A stretch of 64,000 nt of DNA from Pseudomonas moorei (GCF_008801475.1 NZ_VZPP01000001.1:496001-560000), one strand, 5' to 3'; shown: positions 1 through 8,967, counted from the stretch's first letter. The notes: generated by a model not told the origin, from the letters alone. Numbers and translations: made by a program.

Positions 1-569
1 TGAATCTGTACCCCGAGGTAAAGGTTTTTGCGCAATACCATGATCGTTTTCCGAACATGAACGAAGAGGGCATCGATGTGGCTGTGCTGGTCGGGCATCT
101 GCCCAGTTCGTCATTGATCGCACGACAGGTAGGCCATGTGCGCGCGATGGTCTGCAGCAGCCCTGCTTATTTGGCTACTCACGGTGAGCCCGGCGTACCG
201 GAGGATCTGCGAGATCATCGCCTGGTCGCCACCCATGCTTATCGAGACAGGGTCCAGTGGGGCTTTCACCACAACGGTGAGGTCAATCACTTGAAAGCCC
301 GGACACGGATCAGTTGCGCGACAGTGCAGGCGGCCATCGATGCGGCCGCACATGGCGCCGGTATTACCCGCTGCCTGAGCTATCCGTTGTACGAGTATTT
401 GAATACTGGGCGATTACGCCGTGTATTACAGCCCTTTGAATTACCGGCGCTGCCGGTGCATGTGGTGTACCGCGAGGGGCGCAAGGCCTCGATGCGGGTA
501 CGCAGCTTCGTTGACCACATCGTCGAAGGCCTGCGCGAACATCCGGCGATGCAGCCGGATGCTGATTAA
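1..569 (+). CDS. LysR-family regulator, C-terminal part (truncated by window edge)
   Basis: The reading frame is already open at base 3 and runs to the TAA at 567-569, so only the end of the gene is present. The visible protein is the effector-binding domain of a LysR regulator: a GIDVAVLVG stretch, then SSPAYLATHG and PEDLRDHRLVA, and a closing V-Y-x-E-G-R-KAS-R-VRSFVDHI segment, the usual signature of the CrgA/DmlR-like subgroup. The helix-turn-helix lies before base 1. The next genes on the same strand, a DJ-1/PfpI protein and an isochorismatase-type hydrolase, may be its targets, but nothing in the sequence proves this. Confidence 0.85.
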   Translation, partial: NLYPEVKVFAQYHDRFPNMNEEGIDVAVLVGHLPSSSLIARQVGHVRAMVCSSPAYLATHGEPGVPEDLRDHRLVATHAYRDRVQWGFHHNGEVNHLKARTRISCATVQAAIDAAAHGAGITRCLSYPLYEYLNTGRLRRVLQPFELPALPVHVVYREGRKASMRVRSFVDHIVEGLREHPAMQPDAD

Positions 570-727
570 GCGTGTGCAGCGCACGCAACTTGCACTGATA
601 CAGATGCCCATCGGGTATTTCAGTGAGCGAAATAGTGGATTGTATTTTGTGGTCGTTCTTTGTACGGCAGTTAAGGCGGAGCATAAGCACACGCTCTTCC
701 ATGCTGCACAGCAGAGGTTCATGACCG

Positions 728-1351
728 ATGAAACGCGTGCTTATGTTACTGGCCAACGGTGTAGAGCCCCTGGAAATGGCCGCTTTTACCGATGTGCTTG
801 GCTGGGCCAACCTGCTGGGTGATCACCCTGTGGAACTGGTCAACGCCGGCCTTCGCAGAAAGATCGTGACCACCTTCGGTCTCATGCTCAATCCGAGTTT
901 TTTATTGAGCGATCTGGACGTGAGCAGCTTCGATGCCCTGGCACTGCCGGGTGGTTTTGAACCGTCGGGTTTTTACGAGGAAGCCTTGAGCGAACCCTTC
1001 CTGGCGACCATCCGGCATTTCGTCGAAGCCGGTAAACCCGTTGCCAGCGTTTGCGTGTCTTCCGTGTGCCTGGGCGTGGCCGGCGTGCTGCGTGACAGGA
1101 ACGCCACGACCTACCACCAAGAGGGCGGCAAGCGGAAAAACCAACTGTTGGAAACCGGTGCACGCTTTGTCGATCGCCCGGTGGTTGTCGATGACCAGAT
1201 CATCACTTCAAGCGGGCCGGGGACTGCCACCGAAGTTGCATTCGTACTGCTGGAAAAAATAACCAGCGTCGAAAACGCCGCTTTTATCCGCAAGAAAATG
1301 CGCTTCGCCACCCCCGACCGTGATTGGTATGACACGCCGCAAGTGCCCTGA
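728..1351 (+). CDS. DJ-1/PfpI family protein
   Basis: A 207-residue protein of the DJ-1/ThiJ/PfpI fold. It opens with VLMLLANGVEPLEM, where the acidic residue at position 13 or 15 matches the conserved Glu of the family, then has the ALPGG turn near residue 72. The nucleophile-elbow Cys is most likely C109 in PVASVCVSSVC; C114 is close by. The usual His after the Cys is absent, so it is not a standard PfpI peptidase. Relatives act as chaperones, glyoxalases or isonitrile hydratases, and the sequence does not decide between them. AGAGG at 713-717 is about ten bases before the ATG. It precedes a cysteine hydrolase gene by 44 bases. Confidence 0.85.
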   Translation: MKRVLMLLANGVEPLEMAAFTDVLGWANLLGDHPVELVNAGLRRKIVTTFGLMLNPSFLLSDLDVSSFDALALPGGFEPSGFYEEALSEPFLATIRHFVEAGKPVASVCVSSVCLGVAGVLRDRNATTYHQEGGKRKNQLLETGARFVDRPVVVDDQIITSSGPGTATEVAFVLLEKITSVENAAFIRKKMRFATPDRDWYDTPQVP

Positions 1352-1395
1352 AATGATCAACCCACTCCTGATCGACTTTTTACCAAGGTAACCGT

Positions 1396-1941
1396 ATGAC
1401 TAACACAGCACTCATCGTCGTTGATATTCAGAACGACTATTTTTCCGGCGGCAAATGGGAACTCAATGCTACTGACGCGGCTGCTGACAATGCGGCTCGT
1501 GTGATTGGAGCAGCACGTGAGCGGGGTGACTTGGTCATCCATATCCGTCACGAGACTTTAGCCCCTAATGCACCGTTTTTTGTTCCAGGCTCCGACGGCG
1601 CGCAATTGCACGAGAATGTGCGCAATCTTGGGGACGAGTTGGTCATCGTCAAACACTTCATGAACCCGTACCGCGAAACTCAATTGCTCGAAGTGCTTGA
1701 GCACAACGAGATTGAACGGGTCACCGTGGTCGGCAACATGAGCCACATGTGCATCGATGCAGTCACCCGCGCGTCTGACGATTTCGGGTTTGAGACGACC
1801 GTTATTCACGATGCCTGTACGACCCACGATCTGGAATTCAACAACGTCAAGGTTCCTGCGCTTCTGGTGCATGCGGCGTTCATGGCCGCCTTAAAGTTCG
1901 GGTACGCCGAAGTGCTGAGCACTGACGAGTATGTGGCCTAG
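1396..1941 (+). CDS. isochorismatase-family cysteine hydrolase
   Basis: A 181-residue alpha/beta hydrolase of the isochorismatase/nicotinamidase superfamily. The catalytic triad is visible: D10 in VVDIQNDYF, K86 in VIVKHFMNPY, and C119 in SHMCIDAVTRA, with the cis-peptide region VVGNMSHMC just before it. AAGG at 1385-1388 is well spaced from the ATG. Family members hydrolyse amide or vinyl-ether bonds of small metabolites; the substrate here is unknown. The pairing with the upstream DJ-1/PfpI gene suggests one small-molecule detoxification or catabolic unit. Confidence 0.88.
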   Translation: MTNTALIVVDIQNDYFSGGKWELNATDAAADNAARVIGAARERGDLVIHIRHETLAPNAPFFVPGSDGAQLHENVRNLGDELVIVKHFMNPYRETQLLEVLEHNEIERVTVVGNMSHMCIDAVTRASDDFGFETTVIHDACTTHDLEFNNVKVPALLVHAAFMAALKFGYAEVLSTDEYVA

Positions 1942-1974
1942 GGTTTCGATTCTGCTGGCGAAAAGGGTGACCCA

Positions 1975-2076
1975 ATGTTCAGTCTTTCCAATGCTGTCGA
2001 TTACTACTGGCCAACACCCAACGGGCAGAAAGTCGCCATTTTTCTGGAAGAATCGGAACGCTTCATGAGGCTGTAA
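1975..2076 (+). pseudogene. N-terminal fragment of a glutathione S-transferase
   Basis: A 33-codon frame from ATG 1975 to TAA 2074-2076 reads as the first strand and helix of a YghU/Ure2-like glutathione S-transferase, with the characteristic YYWPTPNGQKVAIFLEES. The expected thioredoxin-fold remainder and the all-helical C-terminal domain are absent, and the following 110 bases hold no continuation in any frame. It is best read as the stump of a deleted gene. Confidence 0.6.
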
Positions 2077-2191
2077 AGCACAGAGTTGATGATTCCCGGC
2101 AACTGCGAATTAGCCCCCGGTACCGGGATTCAACCATTCCTCGCCGGGCGGCGGGTGAAGGGCACCTGTTCACGAATGCGTAGAGGTGATC

Positions 2192-4264
2192 ATGAATCAG
2201 TCGGACGCGCCAGGAGCATCCTCTTGGCATGCGGGTGAGCGTGAGTTGCAGGAAAGCGTCGGTGTCGCCGATCAAATGGAGATATTCGGGCGCAAGGTCG
2301 TACGTGACTTCATGCCTGATCAGCATCGATTGTTTTACAACCAGTTGCCTTACCTGGTGGTGGGCGCGGTCGATGAACAAGGGATGCCTTGGGCCACGTT
2401 GGTCGAAGGCCCCCCTGGCTTCATCCATTCACCCGATCCGCGAATGCTGCAACTCGACCGCCTGCCTGCCGAGGGTGATCCGGTCAGGGCAGCCCTTAAG
2501 CAGGGCGCTGCGGTGGGACTGCTGGGTATTGACCTGAAGAGCCGAAGGCGCAATCGCATGAACGGTAACATCAGCACCGCCTCGTCAGGCGGTTTTGCCG
2601 TTTCTGTGGTGCACGCTTTCGGCAACTGCCCGCAATACATTCAGTTGCGAGGCGTTGAGCCGGTCAGCCTTGGCCAAGCCTCAGCAAATGTTGCGGCCGA
2701 ATGTCTCAGCGAACTGGATGAAGCCGCGAAGGCGGCCATCACCAAGGCCGATACCTTTTTCATCGCCAGCTATGTCGACCTGGATGACGATGCATCCCGG
2801 CGCTCGGTGGACGTTTCTCACCGGGGTGGCAATTCAGGTTTCGTCAGGATCGAAGGCAACGTGCTGACGATTCCCGATTTCGCCGGCAACCTGCACTTCA
2901 ACACCTTGGGTAATTTCCTGCTCAACCCGCGCGCGGGGCTGGTGTTCATCGATTTTGAAACAGGCGACATGCTGCAAGTCAGCGGGCGTACCGAGATCAT
3001 TCTCGAGGGACCGGAGATTGCCGCCTTTCAGGGGGCTGAGCGGCTCTGGACGCTGACCGTGGAGCAGGTGGTTCGACGTCAGGCTGTGTTGGCTCTCCGT
3101 TGGCGGTTTGATGGTTTTTCGCCTAACAGCCTGATGACTGGCAGTTGGGAGCAAGCTGAGGGCCGATTGCAAGCCGATAACCTGCGCGATCAATGGCGAC
3201 CGCTGAGGGTGACGCGGATCGTTGACGAGAGCAGCTCCATTCGCTCCTTCTATTTTGAACCGGCCGATGGCGCGGGCGTACCGCGGTTCGAGGCGGGCCA
3301 ACATCTGCCGGTGCGCTTTTGCCTTGCTGAAGGACAGGCGCCTCTGGTCAGAACCTACAGCCTGTCGAGTGCGCCGTCGGACAGTTTTTTCCGCATCAGC
3401 GTCAAGCGTGACGGACTCATCTCGTCGCATCTGCACGACCGCGTTCAGGTAGGGGATCTGGTTGAAGCCCGTGCCCCTCAAGGGCGTTTCACGGTGCAAG
3501 CCGATGAATATCGACCGTTGGTTTTGCTGGCCGCGGGCGTGGGCGTGACCCCACTGCTGTCGATGCTGCGTGAAGTGATTTATGAAGGCGAACGTATCCG
3601 TCGCACTCGACCGACCTGGTTCATCCAAAGTGCGCGCAGCCTGGGTGAACTCGGGTTTCGCGATGAGCTGTACGAACTGGCGACCCGTGCCAAGAATAAA
3701 ATTCATGCGCTGCGTCTGCTCAGTCAGCCGGAAACTCACGCTCGCGTTGGTGAGGATTTTGAGGTGGCGGGGCGGGTGGATGTCGAGCTGCTCAAGGCAT
3801 TGCTGCCCCTGGACGATTACGATTTTTACCTGTGTGGCCCTGGTGCTTTTACCCAGGCGCTGTACGACGGCCTGCGTCAGTTGCGTATTGGCGATGATCG
3901 TATTCACGCGGAGACTTTCGGCCCTTCGACTCTGGTTCGCCAACGGGATCATCTAACCCCGGCGGTCGAGCAGGTACCCGCGGCAAGCAGCCCGGTCAAA
4001 GTGCTGTTTTCGGCGTCGGCGAAGGAAGCTCGTTGGGAGCCGGGTGGCGGGAGTTTACTGGAACTGGCCGAGAGCCGTGGCCTGAACCCGGACTTCAGTT
4101 GCCGGGGCGGATCCTGCGGTACATGCCGGACCCGATTGGTCAGTGGTCAAGTGCATTATCTGAACCTGCCGGCTGAGATGCCGGCCGAAGGGGAGGTACT
4201 GATTTGCTGTGCGGTGCCAGCGCAAGCCAAGGAGGGCGAGGCCCCCCTGGTGCTGGATTTGTGA
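2192..4264 (+). CDS. PNPOx-like / ferredoxin-reductase / 2Fe-2S fusion oxidoreductase
   Basis: A three-part redox protein of 690 residues. Residues about 35-200 form a pyridoxamine-phosphate-oxidase-like FMN domain (FMPDQHRLFYNQLPYLVVG, then GNSGFVRI and the LNPRAGLVFID strand). From about 333 an FNR module follows, with the FAD motif RTYSLSSAP near 385, the NAD(P) motif AAGVGVTPLLSML near 445, and the CGPG segment. The C-terminus is a plant-type ferredoxin with CRGGSCGTC near 638 and the fourth Cys in LICCAVP. Such proteins pass electrons from NAD(P)H through FAD to the FeS centre and the FMN domain. A GTG at 2186 is in frame, but AGAGG at 2182-2186 fits the ATG at 2192. Confidence 0.88.
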   Translation: MNQSDAPGASSWHAGERELQESVGVADQMEIFGRKVVRDFMPDQHRLFYNQLPYLVVGAVDEQGMPWATLVEGPPGFIHSPDPRMLQLDRLPAEGDPVRAALKQGAAVGLLGIDLKSRRRNRMNGNISTASSGGFAVSVVHAFGNCPQYIQLRGVEPVSLGQASANVAAECLSELDEAAKAAITKADTFFIASYVDLDDDASRRSVDVSHRGGNSGFVRIEGNVLTIPDFAGNLHFNTLGNFLLNPRAGLVFIDFETGDMLQVSGRTEIILEGPEIAAFQGAERLWTLTVEQVVRRQAVLALRWRFDGFSPNSLMTGSWEQAEGRLQADNLRDQWRPLRVTRIVDESSSIRSFYFEPADGAGVPRFEAGQHLPVRFCLAEGQAPLVRTYSLSSAPSDSFFRISVKRDGLISSHLHDRVQVGDLVEARAPQGRFTVQADEYRPLVLLAAGVGVTPLLSMLREVIYEGERIRRTRPTWFIQSARSLGELGFRDELYELATRAKNKIHALRLLSQPETHARVGEDFEVAGRVDVELLKALLPLDDYDFYLCGPGAFTQALYDGLRQLRIGDDRIHAETFGPSTLVRQRDHLTPAVEQVPAASSPVKVLFSASAKEARWEPGGGSLLELAESRGLNPDFSCRGGSCGTCRTRLVSGQVHYLNLPAEMPAEGEVLICCAVPAQAKEGEAPLVLDL

Positions 4265-4281
4265 TTTGGCGTCATCCGTAC

Positions 4282-4545
4282 TCATCCCGCCATGCGCGGG
4301 CTGAGTACCACGTCGATGCCGCCTTCGCTTTCAAGTTGAGCCAGGTCATCGAAGCCACCAACGAGCCTATTGCCGAAGAAAATCTGCGGGACCGTACGGC
4401 GACCGCTTCGGCTGACCATTTCGTTCTTCACGCCGAGCGGGCGCACATCGATTTCTTTGTACGCAATCCCTTTGCCGTCTAGCAAGCGCTTGGCCTTGCG
4501 GCAGTAGGGGCATGTCGTGGTGGTGTACATAGTGACTTCCAGCAT
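4282..4545 (-). CDS. grxC: glutaredoxin (GrxC type)
   Basis: An 87-residue glutaredoxin with the dithiol active site C12-P-Y-C15, the TVPQIFF cis-proline loop and the GGFDDL glutathione-binding turn, all in the expected places. It reduces protein disulfides and mixed disulfides using glutathione in the cytoplasm. AGGAG lies about eight bases before the ATG. It follows the carbonic anhydrase gene by 30 bases on the same strand and is probably the last gene of the cyanate operon, a slightly unusual partner. Confidence 0.93.
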   Translation of the reverse strand: MLEVTMYTTTTCPYCRKAKRLLDGKGIAYKEIDVRPLGVKNEMVSRSGRRTVPQIFFGNRLVGGFDDLAQLESEGGIDVVLSPRMAG

Positions 4546-4575
4546 GTTCAGTACTCCTGAAAATGACAGGCTGAT

Positions 4576-5238
4576 TCAGGCAACAGCTTTGGCTGGACGG
4601 GCATGAACGGCAACGGTGTTCGGATGCTTGACCAGAGACTTGAACGTCTTGTTGTCGGCGTCCAGGGCGTCGATTGAACCGGTCCCGATGTCGTAGACCC
4701 AGCCATGCAGATTCACCTGACCTTTTTCCTGAGCCAGGCGCACGCTTGGATGAGTCTGAATGTTGGCCAGTTGGGCGATGACGTTTTCACGCACCATGGA
4801 ACTGACTTTGGCGGCTTCACTGGTGTGAGGACGCGATTCGTTGATGACTTTCGCCGACTCGGCATGTTGCAACCAGCCGGCGACCGCAGGCAGGTGATCC
4901 ATGCATTTGCACTTGGCGACAGCGGTCATGGCACCGCAATCGGAATGGCCGCAGATCACGATATCGGTCACGCCCAGTACGGCGACAGCGTATTCGACAG
5001 TGGCAGACACACCACCGGGATGCGGGCTGTAGGACGGCACGATGTTGCCAGCGTTACGGATCACGAACAGCTCGCCTGGCTCTTGCTGCGTCAGCAGTTC
5101 CGGAACAACCCGGCTGTCGGAACAGGTAATGAATAACGTGCCTGGATGTTGTGTGGTGGCCAGGTGTTTGAACAGGTCAGTGCGTTGTGGGAATGCTTCT
5201 TTCTGGAACTTCAAGAATCCTTCGATGAGCGCTTTCAT
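4576..5238 (-). CDS. cynT: beta-carbonic anhydrase (CynT-like)
   Basis: Interconverts CO2 and bicarbonate; beside cyanase it recycles the CO2 so that bicarbonate, the co-substrate of cyanate decomposition, is not lost. The zinc and catalytic residues are visible in C39-S-D41-S-R43 and in [10 protein letters not shown] (H98, C101). Length is 220 residues, normal for the family. An in-frame TTG lies 15 bases upstream, but GAAGG seven bases before the ATG at 5238 supports the shorter start. It sits in the cyn order but is separated from cynS by a small DUF2790 gene. Confidence 0.92.
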   Translation of the reverse strand: MKALIEGFLKFQKEAFPQRTDLFKHLATTQHPGTLFITCSDSRVVPELLTQQEPGELFVIRNAGNIVPSYSPHPGGVSATVEYAVAVLGVTDIVICGHSDCGAMTAVAKCKCMDHLPAVAGWLQHAESAKVINESRPHTSEAAKVSSMVRENVIAQLANIQTHPSVRLAQEKGQVNLHGWVYDIGTGSIDALDADNKTFKSLVKHPNTVAVHARPAKAVA

Positions 5239-5274
5239 GGTGTGTGCCTTCAATAAGTGGTGTGTGGGAAACGA

Positions 5275-5523
5275 TCAGTTGGTGCAACCGCTGCCGATCA
5301 CGCTGTATTCCAGAACATGGGTTTCACCATGGGAATCGCGGTAGGTCATTTGCACCGGTGTCGGGCCGCAGACATCCGCCGCCGACGTGATATTGACGAC
5401 CTTGGCGATATCCAGATGCATGCCGTACGCAAATGGAACGGCCTCGGGTGCGACCACGGCTGGCTGGGCGTAGGCCGACAGCGAAGCGGTCAGAGACAGG
5501 GCCAGCGACAGAATTTTTCTCAT
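5275..5523 (-). CDS. DUF2790 small periplasmic protein
   Basis: An 82-residue protein with a clear signal peptide (MRKILSLALSLTASLSAYAQ, cleavage after AYA). The mature part carries the DUF2790 pattern: a KVVNITSAADVCGPTPVQMTY core and a C-terminal EYSVIGSGC, giving two cysteines that could form a disulfide. These small secreted proteins occur in multiple copies in Pseudomonas and their function is unknown. GGAGG is well placed before the ATG at 5523. It lies inside the cyanate gene set, between cynS and the carbonic anhydrase. Confidence 0.8.
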   Translation of the reverse strand: MRKILSLALSLTASLSAYAQPAVVAPEAVPFAYGMHLDIAKVVNITSAADVCGPTPVQMTYRDSHGETHVLEYSVIGSGCTN

Positions 5524-5626
5524 GATGAATCCTCCATTCAAATGTGGTGATTGATCGAAAGGGCTTAGTCGTTTTTTGAAGCAGGCCCGCAAGGCTGCGG
5601 GCCGATTTACAGCTGTGGTTGCATCC

Positions 5627-6094
5627 TTAGAAAGGACGCAGTGGCAGGAACTTGCCGTCGAGAGTGATCACTGCGCGGTGGCCGCCTTCAGGGTCTTCGA
5701 CTTTCTTCATGTCGAGCTTGAAGTTGATTGCGCTGATAATGCCGTCGCCGAACTGTTCGTGAACCAGGGCTTTCAACGTGGTGCCGTAGATCTGGATCAT
5801 TTCGTAAAAACGGTAGATGGTCGGGTCGGTCGGGACACCATTGAGGCTGCCACGCAGCGGGATGATTTGCAGGCGGGCCACCGAATCGGCATCCAGCTCC
5901 AGTTTTTCACCGATCACTTTGGCAGCGGCTTCAGGCAGCGGGTGCTGGCCGAGGAGGGCGGCGGTGACGTAAGCGAGGCCGAGGCCGGTGCCTTCAGTCA
6001 CTTGTTCGAAGGACAGATTCTTGCGCGCCTTGGCGTCGAGTATTTTCGCGGTCAGTTCGAGGCTGGTGTCGTTGTAAGCGTGGGACTGTTGCAT
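5627..6094 (-). CDS. cynS: cyanate hydratase (cyanase)
   Basis: Catalyses cyanate plus bicarbonate to ammonia plus two CO2, detoxifying cyanate and supplying nitrogen. The 155-residue length matches the family. The active-site residues are present: R95 and E98 in [11 protein letters not shown] and S121 in [10 protein letters not shown], corresponding to E. coli Arg96, Glu99 and Ser122. The N-terminal helix-turn-helix-like domain ([25 protein letters not shown]) is intact. The frame extends another 33 codons upstream, but GGAGA before the ATG at 6094 and family length fix this start. First gene of the cyn operon. Confidence 0.97.
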   Translation of the reverse strand: MQQSHAYNDTSLELTAKILDAKARKNLSFEQVTEGTGLGLAYVTAALLGQHPLPEAAAKVIGEKLELDADSVARLQIIPLRGSLNGVPTDPTIYRFYEMIQIYGTTLKALVHEQFGDGIISAINFKLDMKKVEDPEGGHRAVITLDGKFLPLRPF

Positions 6095-6511
6095 GGTGTT
6101 TCTCCTGTCCGGTTGGCTCGGTTGCTGTTGCTTGGGTGTGAAGCAATCTTCTGCCATTCGATCAATAGCGTCCAAGACCGATAAACAATCCATCGCATAA
6201 GTCCTACCTATAGGTGCATCCCGGAGTGCTCACAAACGTTGAAGACTCAGAAACGCTACCGTTGACCTTCAACGGCTACCCGGTTCGGATTGACGTGGCT
6301 GAGGAAAGCGTCACCACGCACTCATCGGACCCGAAACGACCACCAGCAATCATTCCTGCGAATCGACACAAGTTCGACGCAAGCCTCAAATATGAAAGTG
6401 AATGACTCGACAGCGCAATGACACTCGGCTGTTCCCAGGAGCAAGCGACGCAGGAGGCGGGTTTATATGGGGTATTACAGTTATGTTCGACGATACAAGG
6501 GGGCATAAAAA
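6095..6511. other. 417-base non-coding stretch: cyn promoter region and LysR 3' side
   Basis: Lies upstream of cynS and downstream of the next reverse-strand LysR gene, so it should carry the cyn promoter and the end of the LysR transcript. Short frames on the forward strand here show no recognisable protein and no convincing ribosome binding sites. I see no strong hairpin or tandem repeat. No cynR gene sits in the usual divergent position. Confidence 0.45.
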
Positions 6512-7414
6512 TCAACCCACCGTGGGCCGCAACTTCTGCGCCAGTTCAATCAGTGCGCGCAATCGCGCTGGTACGAAACGATGGCCCGAGTAGTAGAGCC
6601 TCAACCCGCCAAATGAAGGGCACCACGGCATCAACACCGGCACCAGTGCGCCGCTTGCCAGTTCATCGACGATGAACCACTCGGAAATAAATCCAATGCC
6701 AAGGCCCAACAACACGGCCTGTTTGATGGCCAGCAACTCGTTGGAGGCGAAGCGCACCGGCAGATCCATCTGCAGCTTTTGGCCATCGCGCTCCAATTCC
6801 CACTGGTAGAGGCCACCATGGGCCATGCGCATGCCGATGCTCCGGTGGGTGAGCAGGTCTCGCGGATGCTCGGGCACGCCGTGGCGTTCGAGGTACTCGG
6901 GCGTTGCGACCACGAGCATCCGGATGTCACCTGACAGTGCCACGGCGATCATGTCTTGCGGCACAGACTCTGCCAGGCGAATCCCGGCGTCGAAGCCACC
7001 GGCGACGATGTCGACCATGCTTGATTCGCTGACGATGTCGATGCGCACTTCGGGATAGCGCTCAGCGTACTGCTTCAATAGCGGCTCCAGCAGCAGATAG
7101 GCCGCCCCATGCGGTGCATTGATGCGCAATGTGCCGCTGGGTTCATCGAGGCCGACGCTGGCTTCTTCGTCGGCACTTTTGATCTGGGCCAACGCAGGTG
7201 CGATGCGTGCCACATAGCGTTGCCCGATGTCGGTGAGGGCAACGCTGCGCGTGGAGCGATTGAACAGGCGAACTTTCAGGCGTGCTTCCAGGCCGGCCAC
7301 CGCGCTGCTCACGGCGGTAGTGGACATTCCCAACTCCTGTGCTGCGCCGCGAAAACTGCTGCGGCGCGCAACGGCCAGAACCACTTCCAGCTCGGTCATT
7401 CCTGTTCTGTGCAT
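6512..7414 (-). CDS. LysR-family regulator (CrgA/DmlR-like)
   Basis: A 300-residue LysR protein. The N-terminal winged HTH reads SSFRGAAQELGMSTTAVSSAVAGLE with RLFNRSTRSVALT; the C-terminal part is the periplasmic-binding-like effector domain (LRINAPHGAA, DAGIRLAES, LGIGFISEW). AGGA lies seven bases before the ATG at 7414. It is transcribed away from the aldehyde dehydrogenase pseudogene, with a perfect inverted repeat between them, so it most likely controls that gene and itself. It is not close to the E. coli CynR position or orientation, so cyanate control is less likely. Confidence 0.9.
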   Translation of the reverse strand: MHRTGMTELEVVLAVARRSSFRGAAQELGMSTTAVSSAVAGLEARLKVRLFNRSTRSVALTDIGQRYVARIAPALAQIKSADEEASVGLDEPSGTLRINAPHGAAYLLLEPLLKQYAERYPEVRIDIVSESSMVDIVAGGFDAGIRLAESVPQDMIAVALSGDIRMLVVATPEYLERHGVPEHPRDLLTHRSIGMRMAHGGLYQWELERDGQKLQMDLPVRFASNELLAIKQAVLLGLGIGFISEWFIVDELASGALVPVLMPWCPSFGGLRLYYSGHRFVPARLRALIELAQKLRPTVG

Positions 7415-7441
7415 GGATTGTCCTGAATATAAGGATTCTTC

Positions 7442-7462
7442 ATAAGCCAAAGGATGGCTTAT
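7442..7462. promoter_or_regulatory. perfect inverted repeat, probable LysR operator
   Basis: ATAAGCC, seven bases, GGCTTAT: a perfect 7-base dyad placed 28 bases before the LysR start (7414) and 75 bases before the divergent aldehyde dehydrogenase start (7537). Size and position suit a LysR recognition site. The role is inferred. Confidence 0.55.
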
Positions 7463-7536
7463 CGGAATAATGAACCCTTCTTAGACTTGATCACAGAGGC
7501 TCGATTCAGGCGAGTCATTTTGAGCGAGGAGTCGCC

Positions 7537-8967
7537 ATGCAACGCATTGAACATATCTACATCAACGGCGAGTTCGTCATTCCACACGGTCAGGAATGGT
7601 TCGACCTTCATAACCCGAGCACCGAGAAAGTCATTGGTCAGGTTCGATTGGGCGATGCACTGGACGCTCAGCGTGCCATCGCAGCCGCCAAGGCTGCGTT
7701 CCCGGCGTGAGCTCGTACAAGCAGGGAAGAACGAATTTCGGCATTGCAACGCATGCACCAGGCCGTGGCGGCAAAGGAGGAAGAGCTGCTGGAAGCCATC
7801 CTCGTGGAATACGGCGCACCTGCGGTTCGCGGGCGTTGGATGGCGACTTATCCGGCTGACGTGATCGCGCAAGCAATCGATGCACTGGAGGCGTTCGATT
7901 TCGAGGAGCAGGTCGGCATGGCCAGGGTCATTCTGACGCCCGTGGGCGTGACCGGTCTGATCACACCCTGGAACAGCAATGCGGGCTTCATTTGCAACAA
8001 GCTGGCCACCGCGCTGGCGGCAGGCTGCACCGCGGTCATCAAGCCCAGCGAGATGAGCGCGTTGCAGACGCAGGTGGTGGTCAGGGCGTTGCACGAAGCG
8101 GGGCTGCCGCCGGGTGTATTCAACATCGTCAACGGACGAGGCGATGTGGTAGGCGAGGAAATCGTCCGTCATCCCGACGTTGCCAAGATCTCGTTCACGG
8201 GGTCGTCCGCTGTCGGCCAACATCTGGTAAAAACCGGTGCTGACACCATGAAGCGCGTGACGCTTGAACTCGGCGGCAAGTCGCCCACCGTGGTGCTTGA
8301 CGATGCGGATTTCCAGGCAGTCATGCCGCTGGTGCTGCAAGCCGGATTTCTCAACAGCGGCCAGGCTTGCATCGCGGGCACTCGCATCCTCGTTCCGCGC
8401 AGCCGGCTGGCAGAGTTCGAGCGGATTGCGAAGGAGGGTGTCTCACAAATTCAATCGGGCGATCCAGGCAACGCCGACACCGAGATCGGTCCAATGGTGA
8501 GCCAGAAACAGTGGGAACGGGTGCAGCGCTACATCCGTATCGGCCAGGAAGAAGGCGCGAGGTTGCTGGCGGGTGGCGAAGGTCGCCCGGAAGGCTTGCA
8601 CGCCGGATGGTTCGTGAAGCCCACGATCTTCACTGATGCCAACAACCGGATGCGCATCGCGCGTGAGGAAATCTTCGGCCCCGTGCTGACGATCATCCCC
8701 TACGAGGATGATGCTGATGCGATCAGCATTGCCAACGATACGGACTATGGACTGAGCGCCCTGGTGCTGGGAAAAAGCTCCCAACGTTGTATGAACGTCG
8801 CCCGGCAGATCGATTCGGGGCGCGTGCTCATCAACACGCTGGCCCACGAACCACGTGCCCCCTTCGGTGGATTCAAGCATTCAGGCCTTGGGCGCGAAAT
8901 GGGCAGGTGGGGGATGAGCGCGTATTTGGAGCCGAAGACGTTGATCAGGTATGACCCGTTGAAATGA
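7537..8967 (+). pseudogene. NAD(P)-dependent aldehyde dehydrogenase interrupted by one TGA
   Basis: The frame starts at ATG 7537 (MQRIEHIYINGEF), stops at TGA 7708-7710, then continues in the same frame to 8967. The protein context is AFPA-stop-ARTSREER; relatives have AFPAW at this place, so the TGA most likely replaces a TGG tryptophan codon by a single base change. Downstream parts are intact: TPWNSNAGF, FTGSSAVG, LELGGKSPT and the catalytic Cys in NSGQACIAG. Without readthrough or repair only a 57-residue stub is made; restart at TTG 7744 or a nearby ATG would lack the first helix and strands. An assembly error is the main alternative. Confidence 0.85.

Noticed and set aside
6214..6405. 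Short forward frames upstream of cynS
   Set aside because: They lie in the expected promoter region, have no binding site and no protein features.
6512..7414. LysR gene as cynR
   Set aside because: It points toward the cyn genes from far off rather than diverging from them, and a perfect dyad ties it to the aldehyde dehydrogenase instead.
7708..7710. TGA in the aldehyde dehydrogenase read as selenocysteine
   Set aside because: It is not at the catalytic cysteine, the context predicts tryptophan, and no stem-loop suited to a bacterial SECIS is seen right after it.
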